The notes beneath the pieces were generated by a model. The model saw only the letters and a program-made list of their open reading frames with translations, did not search any database and was not told the DNA's origin. The translations under genes and the position numbers were made by a program. This document shows, one piece after another, positions 14,530-23,232 of a DNA stretch of 34,564 nucleotides. The DNA is from Filifactor alocis (lineage in GTDB: Bacteria; Bacillota; Clostridia; Peptostreptococcales; Filifactoraceae). The stretch lies in the NCBI GenBank assembly GCA_030529565.1, contig JAUMWQ010000002.1, positions 6,451 to 41,014 on the forward strand. Reading direction: 5' to 3'. Every line of letters begins with the position of its first letter. The first letter of the stretch is position 1.

Positions 14530-15353
14530 AGGCTTGGATTATAAAGGATATCGCACCGATGAAGGCGGAGACGAAACGGAGTTCTTCACTTGCGGACGAG
14601 GCTCTGTTCGGGATGCAGATAGAGGTGTTGGAACCTGCCGGGGGCAATTGGTACCTCATTCGCACCTACTATGGCTATGAAGGCTATGTGAGGAGAAAAC
14701 ATTTTTTGACCGAGGATCTGTGCGCAAGGCCTTGGCTTGAGTCAGAGAAGCGGATGGTCATCAAGGCCTATGCGGACGTATTGAGCGAACCGAGGGTGCA
14801 GGGGGCTCTGCTCCAAGGACTGCCCCGAGGTTCTCAGGTTGCGATCCTCAAGGAGGAGGCCGAAGATACAAGGTGGCAGAAGGTGGTCCTTCCCAATGGG
14901 ACCGAAGGTTGGACGAGGAAGGAAAACCTCGTCGAAGTCCCCGACGGTTCGATCAAAGAGGACGAGAAGGCCTGCCGGGACAAACTGGTCGAGATGGCGG
15001 AGCTCTACTTAGGGTCTCAATACCGTTGGGGCGGAAAGACCGCGAGGGGCTTGGACTGCTCAGGTCTCTGCTCGATGGCCTACCTGTTGCTCGGCATCAC
15101 GATCTACAGGGACGCCGATATCAAGGAGGGTTTTCCGATCAGAGAGATCGCCAAGGATGAGGTACAAAAGGGAGATCTGCTCTTCTTCCCCGGGCATGTG
15201 GCCATGTATATTGAAGACGGCCGCTACATCCACTCCTCTTCCGGAAACAACGGGGTCGCCTACAACAGCCTTGATCCGGAACACGAGGATCACAACGAAG
15301 AACTGCTCAAGACCTATGAAAAGGCGGGAAGCCTGTTTGGAGGAGAACGATGA
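14526..15353 (+). CDS. ykfC: SH3-NlpC/P60 gamma-D-glutamyl endopeptidase (YkfC type)
   Basis: A 275-residue cysteine peptidase that cuts between D-Glu and the diamino acid in murein peptides, releasing L-Ala-D-Glu for the epimerase encoded two genes upstream. Two bacterial SH3-like domains fill about residues 1-65 and 75-137; the C-terminal half is NlpC/P60 with C178 (GLDCSGLC), H224 (FPGHVAMY) and H236 (RYIHSSS). The H-to-H spacing of 12 equals that in YkfC. No signal peptide is present, as in other recycling-type YkfC proteins that need a free L-Ala end. The start is the ATG at 14526 inside the ATGA overlap with the previous gene; the stop overlaps the next start in the same way. Confidence 0.9.
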   Translation: MKAWIIKDIAPMKAETKRSSSLADEALFGMQIEVLEPAGGNWYLIRTYYGYEGYVRRKHFLTEDLCARPWLESEKRMVIKAYADVLSEPRVQGALLQGLPRGSQVAILKEEAEDTRWQKVVLPNGTEGWTRKENLVEVPDGSIKEDEKACRDKLVEMAELYLGSQYRWGGKTARGLDCSGLCSMAYLLLGITIYRDADIKEGFPIREIAKDEVQKGDLLFFPGHVAMYIEDGRYIHSSSGNNGVAYNSLDPEHEDHNEELLKTYEKAGSLFGGER

Positions 15354-16189
15354 GATTGGAGACCAGGATAGAGAAGGAACTTATAAGCTACAACGGCACC
15401 ATGGCCTTCTATGCGAGGGACTTCAAGGGCAACACCGTGGCGATCAACGAAAAAGAGAAGTTCGAGACGGCAAGCACGATCAAGACTTTCATCCTCTTGG
15501 AACTGTTCGAACAGATTAGGAAGGGGAGGTTGGGACTGCATGAGAAGATCTCCTATGAAGAAAGCCACAGGGTGGACGGCTCCGGAGTCCTGCACAATAT
15601 GGACAGCGGTTTTTCGATGAGTATCTTCAACTTTGCGACCCTGATGATCATCATAAGCGACAATACGGCTACCAACGTGATGATCGATCTGCTCGGCAAG
15701 GATGAGATCAATGCGACGATAAGACGGTACGGCTTTGAGGATACGAAGCTCCACAATCGGATCGATTGGGAATGCTACGACGTCTTGGGGACGACAACGG
15801 CGAAGGACTACGGAGATTTCTTCTACAAGCTCTATCGCAATGAGCTGGTCGATGAGACCTCTTGCAGGACGATGACGGAGATCTTCAAGAAACAGCATTA
15901 CAACAGTATGATAACAAGGTGTTTTCCGCAGTACTATCTCTCGGGAGACGATTGCATCGCCGAAACTTCGGAACAGATAGAGGTCGCGTCCAAAAGCGGA
16001 AGCATGAACGCCTGCCGAAACGACGGAGGAATCGTATTCACTCCGGTGGGAGCTTATGTGATATCGATGTTTCACAAGGACTTTCACGATCCTCTCTACC
16101 ATATGGATCATGAGGCGAGCCTGTACGGAGCCAAGGTCAGCCGTATGGTGTTGGATGGTTTTCTGGCCTTGGGAGGAAGTCTGGTGTAA
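15350..16189 (+). CDS. Cytosolic SxxK serine hydrolase (beta-lactamase/transpeptidase fold), second copy
   Basis: A 279-residue paralogue-like serine hydrolase. It carries S42-T-I-K45 (SxxK), S103-D-N105 (the classic SDN) and K215-S-G217 (KSG). Like the first copy it has no signal peptide or membrane anchor. The two copies share fold and motifs but differ widely elsewhere, so they probably have different substrates rather than being a recent duplication. The ATG at 15350 lies in an ATGA overlap with the NlpC/P60 gene, so translation is coupled. It is the last gene of the cluster; an imperfect hairpin (ACTCG/CGAGT, 16198-16223) without a T-run follows. Class A beta-lactamase is the alternative name a search may give, but nothing here supports antibiotic resistance. 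Confidence 0.85.
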   Translation: MRLETRIEKELISYNGTMAFYARDFKGNTVAINEKEKFETASTIKTFILLELFEQIRKGRLGLHEKISYEESHRVDGSGVLHNMDSGFSMSIFNFATLMIIISDNTATNVMIDLLGKDEINATIRRYGFEDTKLHNRIDWECYDVLGTTTAKDYGDFFYKLYRNELVDETSCRTMTEIFKKQHYNSMITRCFPQYYLSGDDCIAETSEQIEVASKSGSMNACRNDGGIVFTPVGAYVISMFHKDFHDPLYHMDHEASLYGAKVSRMVLDGFLALGGSLV

Positions 16190-16564
16190 TAAGGCAGACT
16201 CGATTTTGCGGAGCCGGGCGAGTTAAAGAAGGATGTGTTTTACAGTTGTTTTGTAATACTGTTATTCTTTTGAGTTGTAGATATAAACGATCTGTGAGCA
16301 ATAGAAGATAGGACGATTTTTCGTAATCAAAAAACAGATATATCCACACTTCTGTTGGAGAATAGTATAAAGCGAGGATGCAGTGTCGTCTCATCTTTGT
16401 GTGGCGATCGTTCAGGTCGTTTGATAAGACCTATATTTGCCGAAACGAGTTTCGGTGTTGATATAGCTTGTATTGGTAAACGTTTTATTCGATATAGTCG
16501 GAAGGAGGGATGTACACAAAAACGTTGTGGGGTGGTCTGAGAGATAACAGTTAAGGAGGAGACA
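16190..16564 (+). promoter_or_regulatory. Intergenic region of 375 bases before the peptide importer
   Basis: No gene is seen. It contains a weak hairpin (16198-16223), the perfect palindrome CGAAAC-GA-GTTTCG (16441-16454) and a catabolite-response-like site, GGTAAACGTTTTAT (16475-16488), both within about 125 bases of the first importer gene. A clear -35/-10 pair was not found, though TTGTAT at 16469 with GATATA 17 bases later is possible. Control sites of the importer are likely here. Confidence 0.4.
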
Positions 16565-18562
16565 ATGAAAAAGTATCTGAGTTATGTGTTATGTTTGGGA
16601 TTGATATTGACCCTCTTTGCAGGTTGCGGAGGAGGTAGCTCCGAGACCTCGCAGGAAGGAGAGGCGATGCAGACGGAAGAAGGAAACGCATTAGGGGACA
16701 GTGAGGCCATGGTATACAGGAGCCTTTACAGCGGAGAGATCTCTTCCATGAACTACCTGATCGAAGGGGCAACCAACGAGCAGCAGGTCGCTGCAAACGT
16801 GATCGATACCCTGGTGGAATACGATTCTCACGGAGAAGTTGTACCGGGGATGGCTGAGAAGTGGGAAGTATCTGAAGACGGAAAGACCTGGACCTTCCAC
16901 CTTCGCAAAGGAATGAAGTGGTTCGACCATACGGGGGCGGAAGTTGCTGAAGTTACAGCAAACGACTTTGTGTCCTCGGCGAAATATGTCTGCGATCCCA
17001 AGAACGAGTCGGCGACGGACTATATGATCCTCGACTTGATCCAAGGAGCGGGAGACTACTACCAAAAAGTATCCGACTACTACGGAACGCTGGCGGAAGG
17101 AGCCGAAAAGAAGGCGGAGGACTCCGGAGCGGACTTTGCAAGCGTAGGCATCAAGGCAATCGATGACTATACCTTGGAATATACGACTGTTGACGTATAT
17201 CCCTTCTTCCCGACTTGTCTGACCTACGTGTGCTATATGCCCGCTTACGGGCCGCAGTTGGATCAGCTGGGTTCGGACTTCGGTACGGCTATGGACAAGA
17301 TGTACTACTGCGGTTCCTACATTGTGACCAAGTATGAGCCTCAAGTGGGAAGAACTTATGAGAAGAACTACAAAAACTGGGATGCGGACAATATCCATAT
17401 CACCAAGATCGATCTGACGTACAATGCGGAGGCTGCGACCATAGGGCCGGCGATGGTATTGAGAGGAGAACTTGACTACGCGGACATCAGCAACAACATC
17501 CTCGATGAGTGGAAGAGCAACTATCCCGAATACCTCTCCAAGAGCAGGGCGGTTCCGGATTATTCCTACTTCTACTGCTTCAACTTCCGTGCAGGTTCGG
17601 GAAGTCCCGAGCGTATCAAGACATGGACGGACAACGGCTGGGAACCTGAAAACTGGGATAAGGCGGTTACAAACTCGAACTTCCGTCATGCCGTTATGAG
17701 CGCCTTTGATAGAGACTATGCGATGTATGCTCTGGAGCCCGAGGCGGAAAACAGAAAGGCGGTCACACAGAGAACGATCACTCCTGCAACCTTTACAAGC
17801 GTGAATGAGGTCGACTATTCCAAACTGCCGGAGTTCGACAAGGTCGATCAATACTTCTTCGACGAAGCAAAGGCGAAGGAATACAAGGCGAAGGCGGTGG
17901 AAGAACTTAAGGCGGCAGGGGTCAAACTTCCTGTCAAGATGGTACTTTCCTACCGTTCGGACACCTCCGATTGGGAGCAGGAATGTGTATTGCTCAAGCA
18001 ACAGGTGGAAAAGGTTCTGGGTACCGACTTTATCGAGTGCGTGCTCTACGGAGGACCTGCCGACGGTTTCCTGCGTCAGGTAAGAAGAAGCGGAATGTAC
18101 GGTTTTATGAGATGTAACTGGGGAGCGGACTATGAAGATCCCTCCACTTGGGCACAGCCCTTCGGTCAAAATCCCGAGATCCGTGAGAACGACAATGTGG
18201 TTGAAGCGAACAGTTACAACGATATGGACATCTATATGAGCAAGGAGAACGAGTTGACGCCGATATTGAAGGCCTACTATGCAAAGGTGGACGAGGCGAA
18301 GAAGATCGCGGACACCGAGCCGAGATACAAGGCCTTTGCCGAAGCGGAAGCGATGCTGATCGAAAATGCGATCGTAGTGCCTTATTTTATCGATCCCGCC
18401 TCCTATATCTCTACGAAGATGGATATCTTTGAAGGACAGTACGCACCTTGCGGAGTCTCCAACCTGAGATTCAAGGGACAAAAACTTCATGAGAACTATA
18501 TTACAATGGATGAGTATACCAAGAACTACGAAGCTTGGAAGAATAAAATGGGACTTAAATAG
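16565..18562 (+). CDS. oppA: Oligopeptide ABC transporter substrate-binding lipoprotein
   Basis: A 665-residue family 5 extracellular solute-binding lipoprotein. The lipoprotein signal ends in LTLFAGC with the lipidated Cys21, followed by a Gly/Ser/Glu-rich linker, so it is anchored outside the membrane and captures peptides for the permeases encoded next. Typical family features are the repeated KTWTFHLRKGMKWFD-like stretch near residue 110 and a C-terminal Trp/Tyr-rich lobe. It is longer than the usual 530-600 residues. The ATG at 16565 follows AAGGAGGAG. The gene heads the importer operon, right after the murein-peptide enzymes, which makes murein or other D-amino-acid peptides the likely ligand; ordinary oligopeptides remain possible. 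A stable hairpin after its stop may raise its output over the permeases. Confidence 0.9.
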   Translation: MKKYLSYVLCLGLILTLFAGCGGGSSETSQEGEAMQTEEGNALGDSEAMVYRSLYSGEISSMNYLIEGATNEQQVAANVIDTLVEYDSHGEVVPGMAEKWEVSEDGKTWTFHLRKGMKWFDHTGAEVAEVTANDFVSSAKYVCDPKNESATDYMILDLIQGAGDYYQKVSDYYGTLAEGAEKKAEDSGADFASVGIKAIDDYTLEYTTVDVYPFFPTCLTYVCYMPAYGPQLDQLGSDFGTAMDKMYYCGSYIVTKYEPQVGRTYEKNYKNWDADNIHITKIDLTYNAEAATIGPAMVLRGELDYADISNNILDEWKSNYPEYLSKSRAVPDYSYFYCFNFRAGSGSPERIKTWTDNGWEPENWDKAVTNSNFRHAVMSAFDRDYAMYALEPEAENRKAVTQRTITPATFTSVNEVDYSKLPEFDKVDQYFFDEAKAKEYKAKAVEELKAAGVKLPVKMVLSYRSDTSDWEQECVLLKQQVEKVLGTDFIECVLYGGPADGFLRQVRRSGMYGFMRCNWGADYEDPSTWAQPFGQNPEIRENDNVVEANSYNDMDIYMSKENELTPILKAYYAKVDEAKKIADTEPRYKAFAEAEAMLIENAIVVPYFIDPASYISTKMDIFEGQYAPCGVSNLRFKGQKLHENYITMDEYTKNYEAWKNKMGLK

Positions 18563-18575
18563 CAGACCGTAGACG

Positions 18576-18603
18576 ATGCGGGCTCCGATGGTGGGGCCCG
18601 CAT
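18576..18603 (+). other. Stable hairpin between the binding-protein and permease genes
   Basis: A perfect 8-bp stem, ATGCGGGC/GCCCGCAT, with a 12-base loop, 14 bases after the binding-protein stop. There is no T-run, so it is probably a partial terminator or a 3'-end stabiliser that lets the binding protein be made in excess, a common arrangement in such operons. Confidence 0.6.
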
Positions 18604-18631
18604 TGTAAAACTTGTTGGAAAGGAAATGCTT

Positions 18632-19573
18632 ATGCTTCTCTATATAGGAAAACGCTTATTACGAGCCTGTATCACACTGACGATCATCATGACCGTTGTG
18701 TTTATCCTGCTTAGGCAGATGCCCTTGGAAGGGTATTTTCCGAACTACGATAAGATGTCGAAGGTACAGATCGAAAACGGGCTCCATCAAATGGGCTTGG
18801 ATCAGCCCATGCCTGTCCAACTGTTTCGAATGTTCAAGGGCTTGGTGAAGGGCGATCTGGGGACTTCCAGGGTCTACCGAAACAACGTGCCCGTCACGGA
18901 GATCCTCAAACCCAAGATCCCGATATCGATCAAACTGGGTTCCTTGGCGATCCTGGTATCTCTTATGTTCGGAATCCCGATGGGAACGATGATGGCCAAG
19001 TATAAAGGCAGGTTCTTCGACCATGTCGGGACGGGTTTCGTCGTCTTTATCCAGGCAGTACCGGCGGCTGTCTACTTCCTCTTTATCCAGCTCTACGGGA
19101 CTGAGGCCCTCAAGATCAAGATGCTCTTCGATCCCAAGGACTGGAAGATGTGGGTATTGCCGGTTTTGTCGATGAGCCTGGGCAACACCGCCTACTATGC
19201 GATGTGGTTGAGGCGATACATGGTGGACGAATCGTCCAAGGACTATGTCAAACTGGCCCAGATCAAAGGGCTTTCCAAAAACAAGATCATGTTTCATCAT
19301 ATATTCAGAAATGCCTTCGTACCGATGGTGCAGTATCTTCCGACCTCGTTTCTGAACACGGTCATCGGCTCCATCTACATCGAATCCCTCTACAGTATAC
19401 CGGGGATGGGAGGTCTTTTGGTCGATGTCATCAAAAGACAGGACAACACGATGGTACAGGCGATCGTGCTGCTCTTTGCCACGGTGGGTATCATAGGTCT
19501 TATCCTGGGTGATCTCGCCATGGTGGCACTCGACCCGAGGATCAGTCTGAATGCGAGAAAAGGAGGAAGATAA
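18632..19573 (+). CDS. oppB: Oligopeptide ABC transporter permease (OppB/DppB type)
   Basis: A 313-residue inner-membrane permease with about six transmembrane helices. The N-terminus (IGKRLLRACITLTIIMTVVF) is the first helix typical of OppB/DppB, and the EAA-like loop that contacts the ATPases lies around GLSKNKIMFHHIFRNAF. I choose the ATG at 18632, because AAAGGAA ends 6 bases upstream; the ATG at 18626 directly abuts that ribosome site. It lies after the hairpin that follows the binding-protein gene. Its stop overlaps the next start by one base (TAATG), indicating a coupled permease pair. Confidence 0.92.
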   Translation: MLLYIGKRLLRACITLTIIMTVVFILLRQMPLEGYFPNYDKMSKVQIENGLHQMGLDQPMPVQLFRMFKGLVKGDLGTSRVYRNNVPVTEILKPKIPISIKLGSLAILVSLMFGIPMGTMMAKYKGRFFDHVGTGFVVFIQAVPAAVYFLFIQLYGTEALKIKMLFDPKDWKMWVLPVLSMSLGNTAYYAMWLRRYMVDESSKDYVKLAQIKGLSKNKIMFHHIFRNAFVPMVQYLPTSFLNTVIGSIYIESLYSIPGMGGLLVDVIKRQDNTMVQAIVLLFATVGIIGLILGDLAMVALDPRISLNARKGGR

Positions 19574-20607
19574 TGCCTGCGATCAAGAGTCCTACCATTG
19601 AAAAAATGGAGCAAAACGTATATCGAAAGACCGGAGAAGAGATGACGCAGGAAGAGCTGTTCAGCTTTGCCGAGTTTGACGAATCTCAGGTAGAAAAGAC
19701 GGGGTACAGTAACTATTCTTACTGGCGTTCCACATTTAGAGCCTTTTCGAAAAACAGGGTCGCGATGTTCCTGGTCAGCGTCGTGATCTTTCTGGTGGTA
19801 TTTACCTTTATTCAACCCGTGCTCCCCGATCAGATCCCCTATTTTCAGGTAAATAACAATCCGGACACGGGACTTCCCTACCGAAACCTGACACCGGGAA
19901 CTCAGGTGGAGATCGCCGAAGGCCGGATGCACACCTTCCTCCTCGGGACCAATTCCATCGGTCAGGACCTGTGGTCGGGCATATGGGCGGGGACGAGGAC
20001 GTCGTTGTTCATCGGGGTCATCGTTGCCTGCATCGAGGCTGTGATAGGGATATTTGTGGGGATCCTCTGGGGATATGTGCGCAAGCTCGACTTCTTTTTC
20101 ACGGAGCTCTACAATGTACTCGACAACATTCCCGTAACCATTGTTTTGATCCTTGTAGCCTACATCCTTCCGCCGGGGATACCGACGTTGATCCTTGCAA
20201 TGAGTTTGACGGGCTGGATAGGGATGGCGAGGTTTATACGAAACTTCATCATGATCATCCGCGACAGGGAGTACAACCTTGCTTCGCGTTGTTTGGGAAC
20301 CAAGACCCCGAGGATCATCTTCAAGAACCTCCTGCCCTACCTGGTATCGATCATCATGCTGAGGATGGCGCTGTCGATCCCTGCGAACATCGGTTATGAG
20401 GTCTTTATCACCTATATAGGTCTGGGGCTTCCCGCTACGGTGGCAAGTCTCGGCAACCTCATCAATGAAGGCCGTGTGATGATGCTCTCTCCGAGCCTTC
20501 GCTATCAGTTGATCTATCCGACGATCCTGTTGTCGATCGTTACGATCTCATTCTATGTTTCGGGCAATGCCTTTTCCGATGCCGCAGACCCGAAATCGCA
20601 CGTTTAG
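19573..20607 (+). CDS. oppC: Oligopeptide ABC transporter permease (OppC/DppC type)
   Basis: A 344-residue membrane permease, partner of the OppB-like protein. A cytosolic N-terminal tail of about 60 residues, longer than in many relatives, precedes the first helix (NRVAMFLVSVVIFLVVFTF). The sequence continues with the large external loop seen in the OppC family (NSIGQDLWSGIWAGTRTS). The EAA-like loop is near CLGTKTPRIIFKNLLPYL. It starts at the ATG overlapping the oppB-like stop and is followed 10 bases later by the first ATPase gene. Confidence 0.92.
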   Translation: MPAIKSPTIEKMEQNVYRKTGEEMTQEELFSFAEFDESQVEKTGYSNYSYWRSTFRAFSKNRVAMFLVSVVIFLVVFTFIQPVLPDQIPYFQVNNNPDTGLPYRNLTPGTQVEIAEGRMHTFLLGTNSIGQDLWSGIWAGTRTSLFIGVIVACIEAVIGIFVGILWGYVRKLDFFFTELYNVLDNIPVTIVLILVAYILPPGIPTLILAMSLTGWIGMARFIRNFIMIIRDREYNLASRCLGTKTPRIIFKNLLPYLVSIIMLRMALSIPANIGYEVFITYIGLGLPATVASLGNLINEGRVMMLSPSLRYQLIYPTILLSIVTISFYVSGNAFSDAADPKSHV

Positions 20608-20617
20608 GAGGTGGCCT

Positions 20618-21667
20618 ATGGAAAACAGAATCTTATCCGTACAGGATCTCAATGTCAAATTCTCTTTGAGAGGACGGGAACTGCATGCCATCCGCAACCT
20701 TTCTCTGGACGTGTACAAGGGCGAGACCCTGGCGATCGTGGGAGAATCGGGGAGCGGGAAGTCGGTGCTCAACAAGAACTTTATCGGCCTCCTCGATCCC
20801 AACGGCTATATCAGCAGCGGGGAGATCCGTTATTACGGGATGAACGCGGACGCGCCCGAGCGGTTCGACTCCTACAGGAGGGAGAAGGATTGGCTCAAGA
20901 TAAGGGGGCAGGAGGTTGCAATGATCCTCCAGGATCCCATGACGAGTCTGAATCCCTTGAAGACGATAGGAGCGCAGATCGCCGAGGCGATCAAACTTCA
21001 TCAGAAGGTACCCAAGGCTCAGCTGAAGGAGGTCGTCGTCCGCCTTCTGTCCGAGGTCGGGATCGAAGACGGACATCGACGCTACCACCAGTATCCGCAC
21101 GAGTTTTCGGGAGGGATGAGGCAGAGGGTCGTTATCGCCATCGCCATCGCATGTCAGCCCAAGGTGCTTATCTGTGATGAACCGACGACCGCCCTCGACG
21201 TTACCATCCAATCTCAAATTCTAAAGCTCTTGAAGGAGCTGAAGAAGAAGTTCTCTCTGACGGTCATCTTCATCACTCACGACCTGGGAGTGGTCGCCAA
21301 CATCGCCGACAGAGTGGCGGTCATGTATGCGGGCGACATCGTCGAGATCGGGATGGCGGAAGAGGTCTTCTACGATCCCAGACATCCCTATACCTGGGCT
21401 CTGCTCAGTTCCTTGCCCCAACTCGGGGTCAAGGGCGAAGAACTGTACTCGATCAAAGGGACCCCTCCCAACCTGTTCAAACCGGTCGTGGGAGATGCCT
21501 TTGCACCGAGAAACCCCCAAGCCTTGGAGATCGACTTTTTGGAGGAACCGCCGTACTTTGATATAACGCCGACCCACAGGGCCAAGACCTGGCTCTTGGA
21601 TCCGAGGGCTCCCAAGGTGGAACCGCCCGCCTATATCAAAAACATCAGAGGGGTAGGAAGGAGATAA
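20618..21667 (+). CDS. oppD: Oligopeptide ABC transporter ATPase (OppD/DppD type)
   Basis: A 349-residue cytosolic ATPase. Walker A is GESGSGKS (42-49), the signature is FSGGMRQR (163-170) and Walker B is LICDEPTTALD (184-194). The C-terminal part carries the oligopeptide-transporter domain with the usual HPYTWALLSSLPQ stretch. The ATG at 20618 has TAGGAGGTGG upstream; the frame is open further back to an ATG at 20555 inside the permease gene, which I reject. The next ATPase gene begins 3 bases after its stop. The two ATPases should form a heterodimer under the permease pair. Confidence 0.93.
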   Translation: MENRILSVQDLNVKFSLRGRELHAIRNLSLDVYKGETLAIVGESGSGKSVLNKNFIGLLDPNGYISSGEIRYYGMNADAPERFDSYRREKDWLKIRGQEVAMILQDPMTSLNPLKTIGAQIAEAIKLHQKVPKAQLKEVVVRLLSEVGIEDGHRRYHQYPHEFSGGMRQRVVIAIAIACQPKVLICDEPTTALDVTIQSQILKLLKELKKKFSLTVIFITHDLGVVANIADRVAVMYAGDIVEIGMAEEVFYDPRHPYTWALLSSLPQLGVKGEELYSIKGTPPNLFKPVVGDAFAPRNPQALEIDFLEEPPYFDITPTHRAKTWLLDPRAPKVEPPAYIKNIRGVGRR

Positions 21668-21670
21668 GAG

Positions 21671-22615
21671 ATGAGCCAAAACAAAGAAGTCCTGCTCAGC
21701 GTGCGAGACATCGATATCACCTTCGGAACGAAGAAAAAACCGTTTCGAGCCGTGAAGGATGTCAGTTTCGACATCTACAAGGGAGAGACCTTCGGATTGG
21801 TAGGAGAGTCGGGAAGCGGAAAGACCACCATCGGTCGCGCCATCCTGAGGATCTATCCGATCAGCAAGGGCGAGATCCTATACAAGGGCGATAGGATCAG
21901 CGGTAAGATCAGCAAGGAGATGGACAGAAAGGTCGTCTCGGAGATCCAGATGATCTTCCAAGATCCGATGAGCAGTCTGAACGAGAGGGCGAAGGTCAAC
22001 TACATTGTTGCGGAGGGGACCTACAACACCATGAAGTCCATCGGAGAGGCAAGGCGTCAGGAACTGGTCGAGCAGGCCCTCCTCGACGTCGGGTTGTTGC
22101 CCGAGTTCTCCAGCAGATTCCCACATGAGTTTTCCGGAGGACAGCGCCAGAGGATCGGGATCGCAAGAGCCCTGATCATGGAGCCGGAGTTTATTATCGC
22201 CGACGAGCCCATCAGTGCCCTCGACGTATCGATCCGTGCTCAGGTACTCAACTTGATGAACAAGTTGCAGAAGGAGAGGGGGCTGACCTACCTCTTTATT
22301 GCACACGACCTCTCGGTCATGAGGTTTATCTCCGACAGGATCGCCGTGATCAGCAAGGGAAGGATCGTCGAACTCGCCGAGTGCGAGGAGCTGTTCAAAC
22401 ATCCCCTTCATCCTTATACTAAGGCTCTGCTCTCCGTCGTGCCCCAACCGGATCCCGAAAACGAAAGGGATAAAAAGACCCTGATCTACGATCCGTCCAT
22501 GCACAACTACGAGGAGGACCCTCCCGTGTGGGAAGAAGTATCGCCGGGCCACTTCGTGCTTGGAAATCGCAGGGAACTCGACGGATATAAAAAGGAATTG
22601 GAAGAAGTAAAGTAG
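21671..22615 (+). CDS. oppF: Oligopeptide ABC transporter ATPase (OppF/DppF type)
   Basis: A 314-residue cytosolic ATPase, second of the pair. Walker A is GESGSGKT (45-52), the signature is FSGGQRQR starting at residue 154, and Walker B is [12 protein letters not shown]. The C-terminal stretch [19 protein letters not shown] is that of OppF/DppF. The ribosome site AAGGAGAT overlaps the end of the oppD-like gene. It is the last gene of the importer operon; repeat copy B begins 23 bases after its stop, and the nearest good intrinsic terminator lies at 22982-23025. Confidence 0.93.
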   Translation: MSQNKEVLLSVRDIDITFGTKKKPFRAVKDVSFDIYKGETFGLVGESGSGKTTIGRAILRIYPISKGEILYKGDRISGKISKEMDRKVVSEIQMIFQDPMSSLNERAKVNYIVAEGTYNTMKSIGEARRQELVEQALLDVGLLPEFSSRFPHEFSGGQRQRIGIARALIMEPEFIIADEPISALDVSIRAQVLNLMNKLQKERGLTYLFIAHDLSVMRFISDRIAVISKGRIVELAECEELFKHPLHPYTKALLSVVPQPDPENERDKKTLIYDPSMHNYEEDPPVWEEVSPGHFVLGNRRELDGYKKELEEVK

Positions 22616-22638
22616 GAAATGGAATACAAAAATTTTCC

Positions 22639-22783
22639 TAAGGAAACACCGCACGATTCAAAAAATCAGCGTAAAATCACTGTAGATGAAGGCTGAATTT
22701 CTTAGAAGTATTGATTTGACAAAGTGTCATTTTTTGCAAATTCACAGGAAAATCAAGATCTCACATTTGTGAGGTATTGCCCT
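22639..22783 (-). repeat. Dispersed intergenic repeat, copy B (MITE-like)
   Basis: About 145 bases, similar along the whole length to copy A at 2763-2904 but in the opposite orientation. The ends are GGAAACACCGCAC and GTGAGGTATTGCCC. One end also forms the perfect small hairpin CTCACA-TT-TGTGAG (22760-22773). It lies directly after the last importer gene, just as copy A lies directly after a stop codon. Confidence 0.65.
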
Positions 22784-22981
22784 AACAATCTGTCATTATT
22801 GACTTTTGGAAGTTTCCGTCAAGTAAGAAATGAAGTATAACAGTTTCTCGAAATACAGCTGACACAATTGCCAATTGGAAGGAGTGGATCGAGAAGGAGC
22901 GGTTTTCCGTATTTTGCAACATAGAGGAGAACTCGCCGAGCTTTCTTGAGAAGTATTTTCAAAAATAATTTATAAAAATCA

Positions 22982-23025
22982 AAGGGTTTCGTATCGGAAA
23001 TAATCGGCTGAAACCCTTGTTTTTA
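22982..23025 (+). terminator. Intrinsic terminator
   Basis: A 9-bp stem AAGGGTTTC/GAAACCCTT (22982-22990 and 23010-23018) with a 19-base loop is followed by GTTTTTAC. It would end transcripts from the importer operon before the glsA promoter. Confidence 0.75.
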
Positions 23026-23092
23026 CATATATTACAACAAAATATATTATTTACATACCCATACTTTGTCCCTGTACTTTTTGTCAAACTGT

Positions 23093-23101
23093 TGGTATAA
23101 T
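23093..23101 (+). promoter_or_regulatory. Extended -10 promoter of glsA
   Basis: TGGTATAAT: a perfect TATAAT at 23096-23101 with the TGN extension. No strong -35 is present at the right distance. It lies 132 bases before the glsA start, after the upstream terminator. Confidence 0.55.
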
Positions 23102-23232
23102 ACAAGATGGATACGGAACTGGCGCTTAAGCTCGATCATCCGTTTTGTACATAGAAAAATTTTGAATAGAAGGTCGAAGCGGACGATGAGGTCAATTCCT
23201 TCCGAAACTGTAGTATTCAGGAGGATGGAGAT

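Larger units (their letters stand above)
22616..23232. other. Intergenic region of 617 bases between the importer operon and glsA
   Basis: It contains repeat copy B (22639-22783), nothing recognisable in 22784-22981, an intrinsic terminator (22982-23025) and the glsA promoter (23093-23101) with a leader of about 125 bases. No protein gene is seen. Confidence 0.6.

Noticed and set aside
13741-16189. Antibiotic-resistance beta-lactamases
   Set aside because: The motifs fit the fold, but neither protein has a signal peptide, the class A Glu motif is not clear, and both lie inside a murein-peptide cluster.
16691-18490. A 599-codon minus-strand frame opposite the binding-protein gene
   Set aside because: Antisense shadow of a clear lipoprotein gene; no ribosome site or family resemblance.
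22639-22783. Insertion sequence remnant
   Set aside because: It is only about 145 bases with no coding trace; better described as a small non-coding repeat until a parent element is found.
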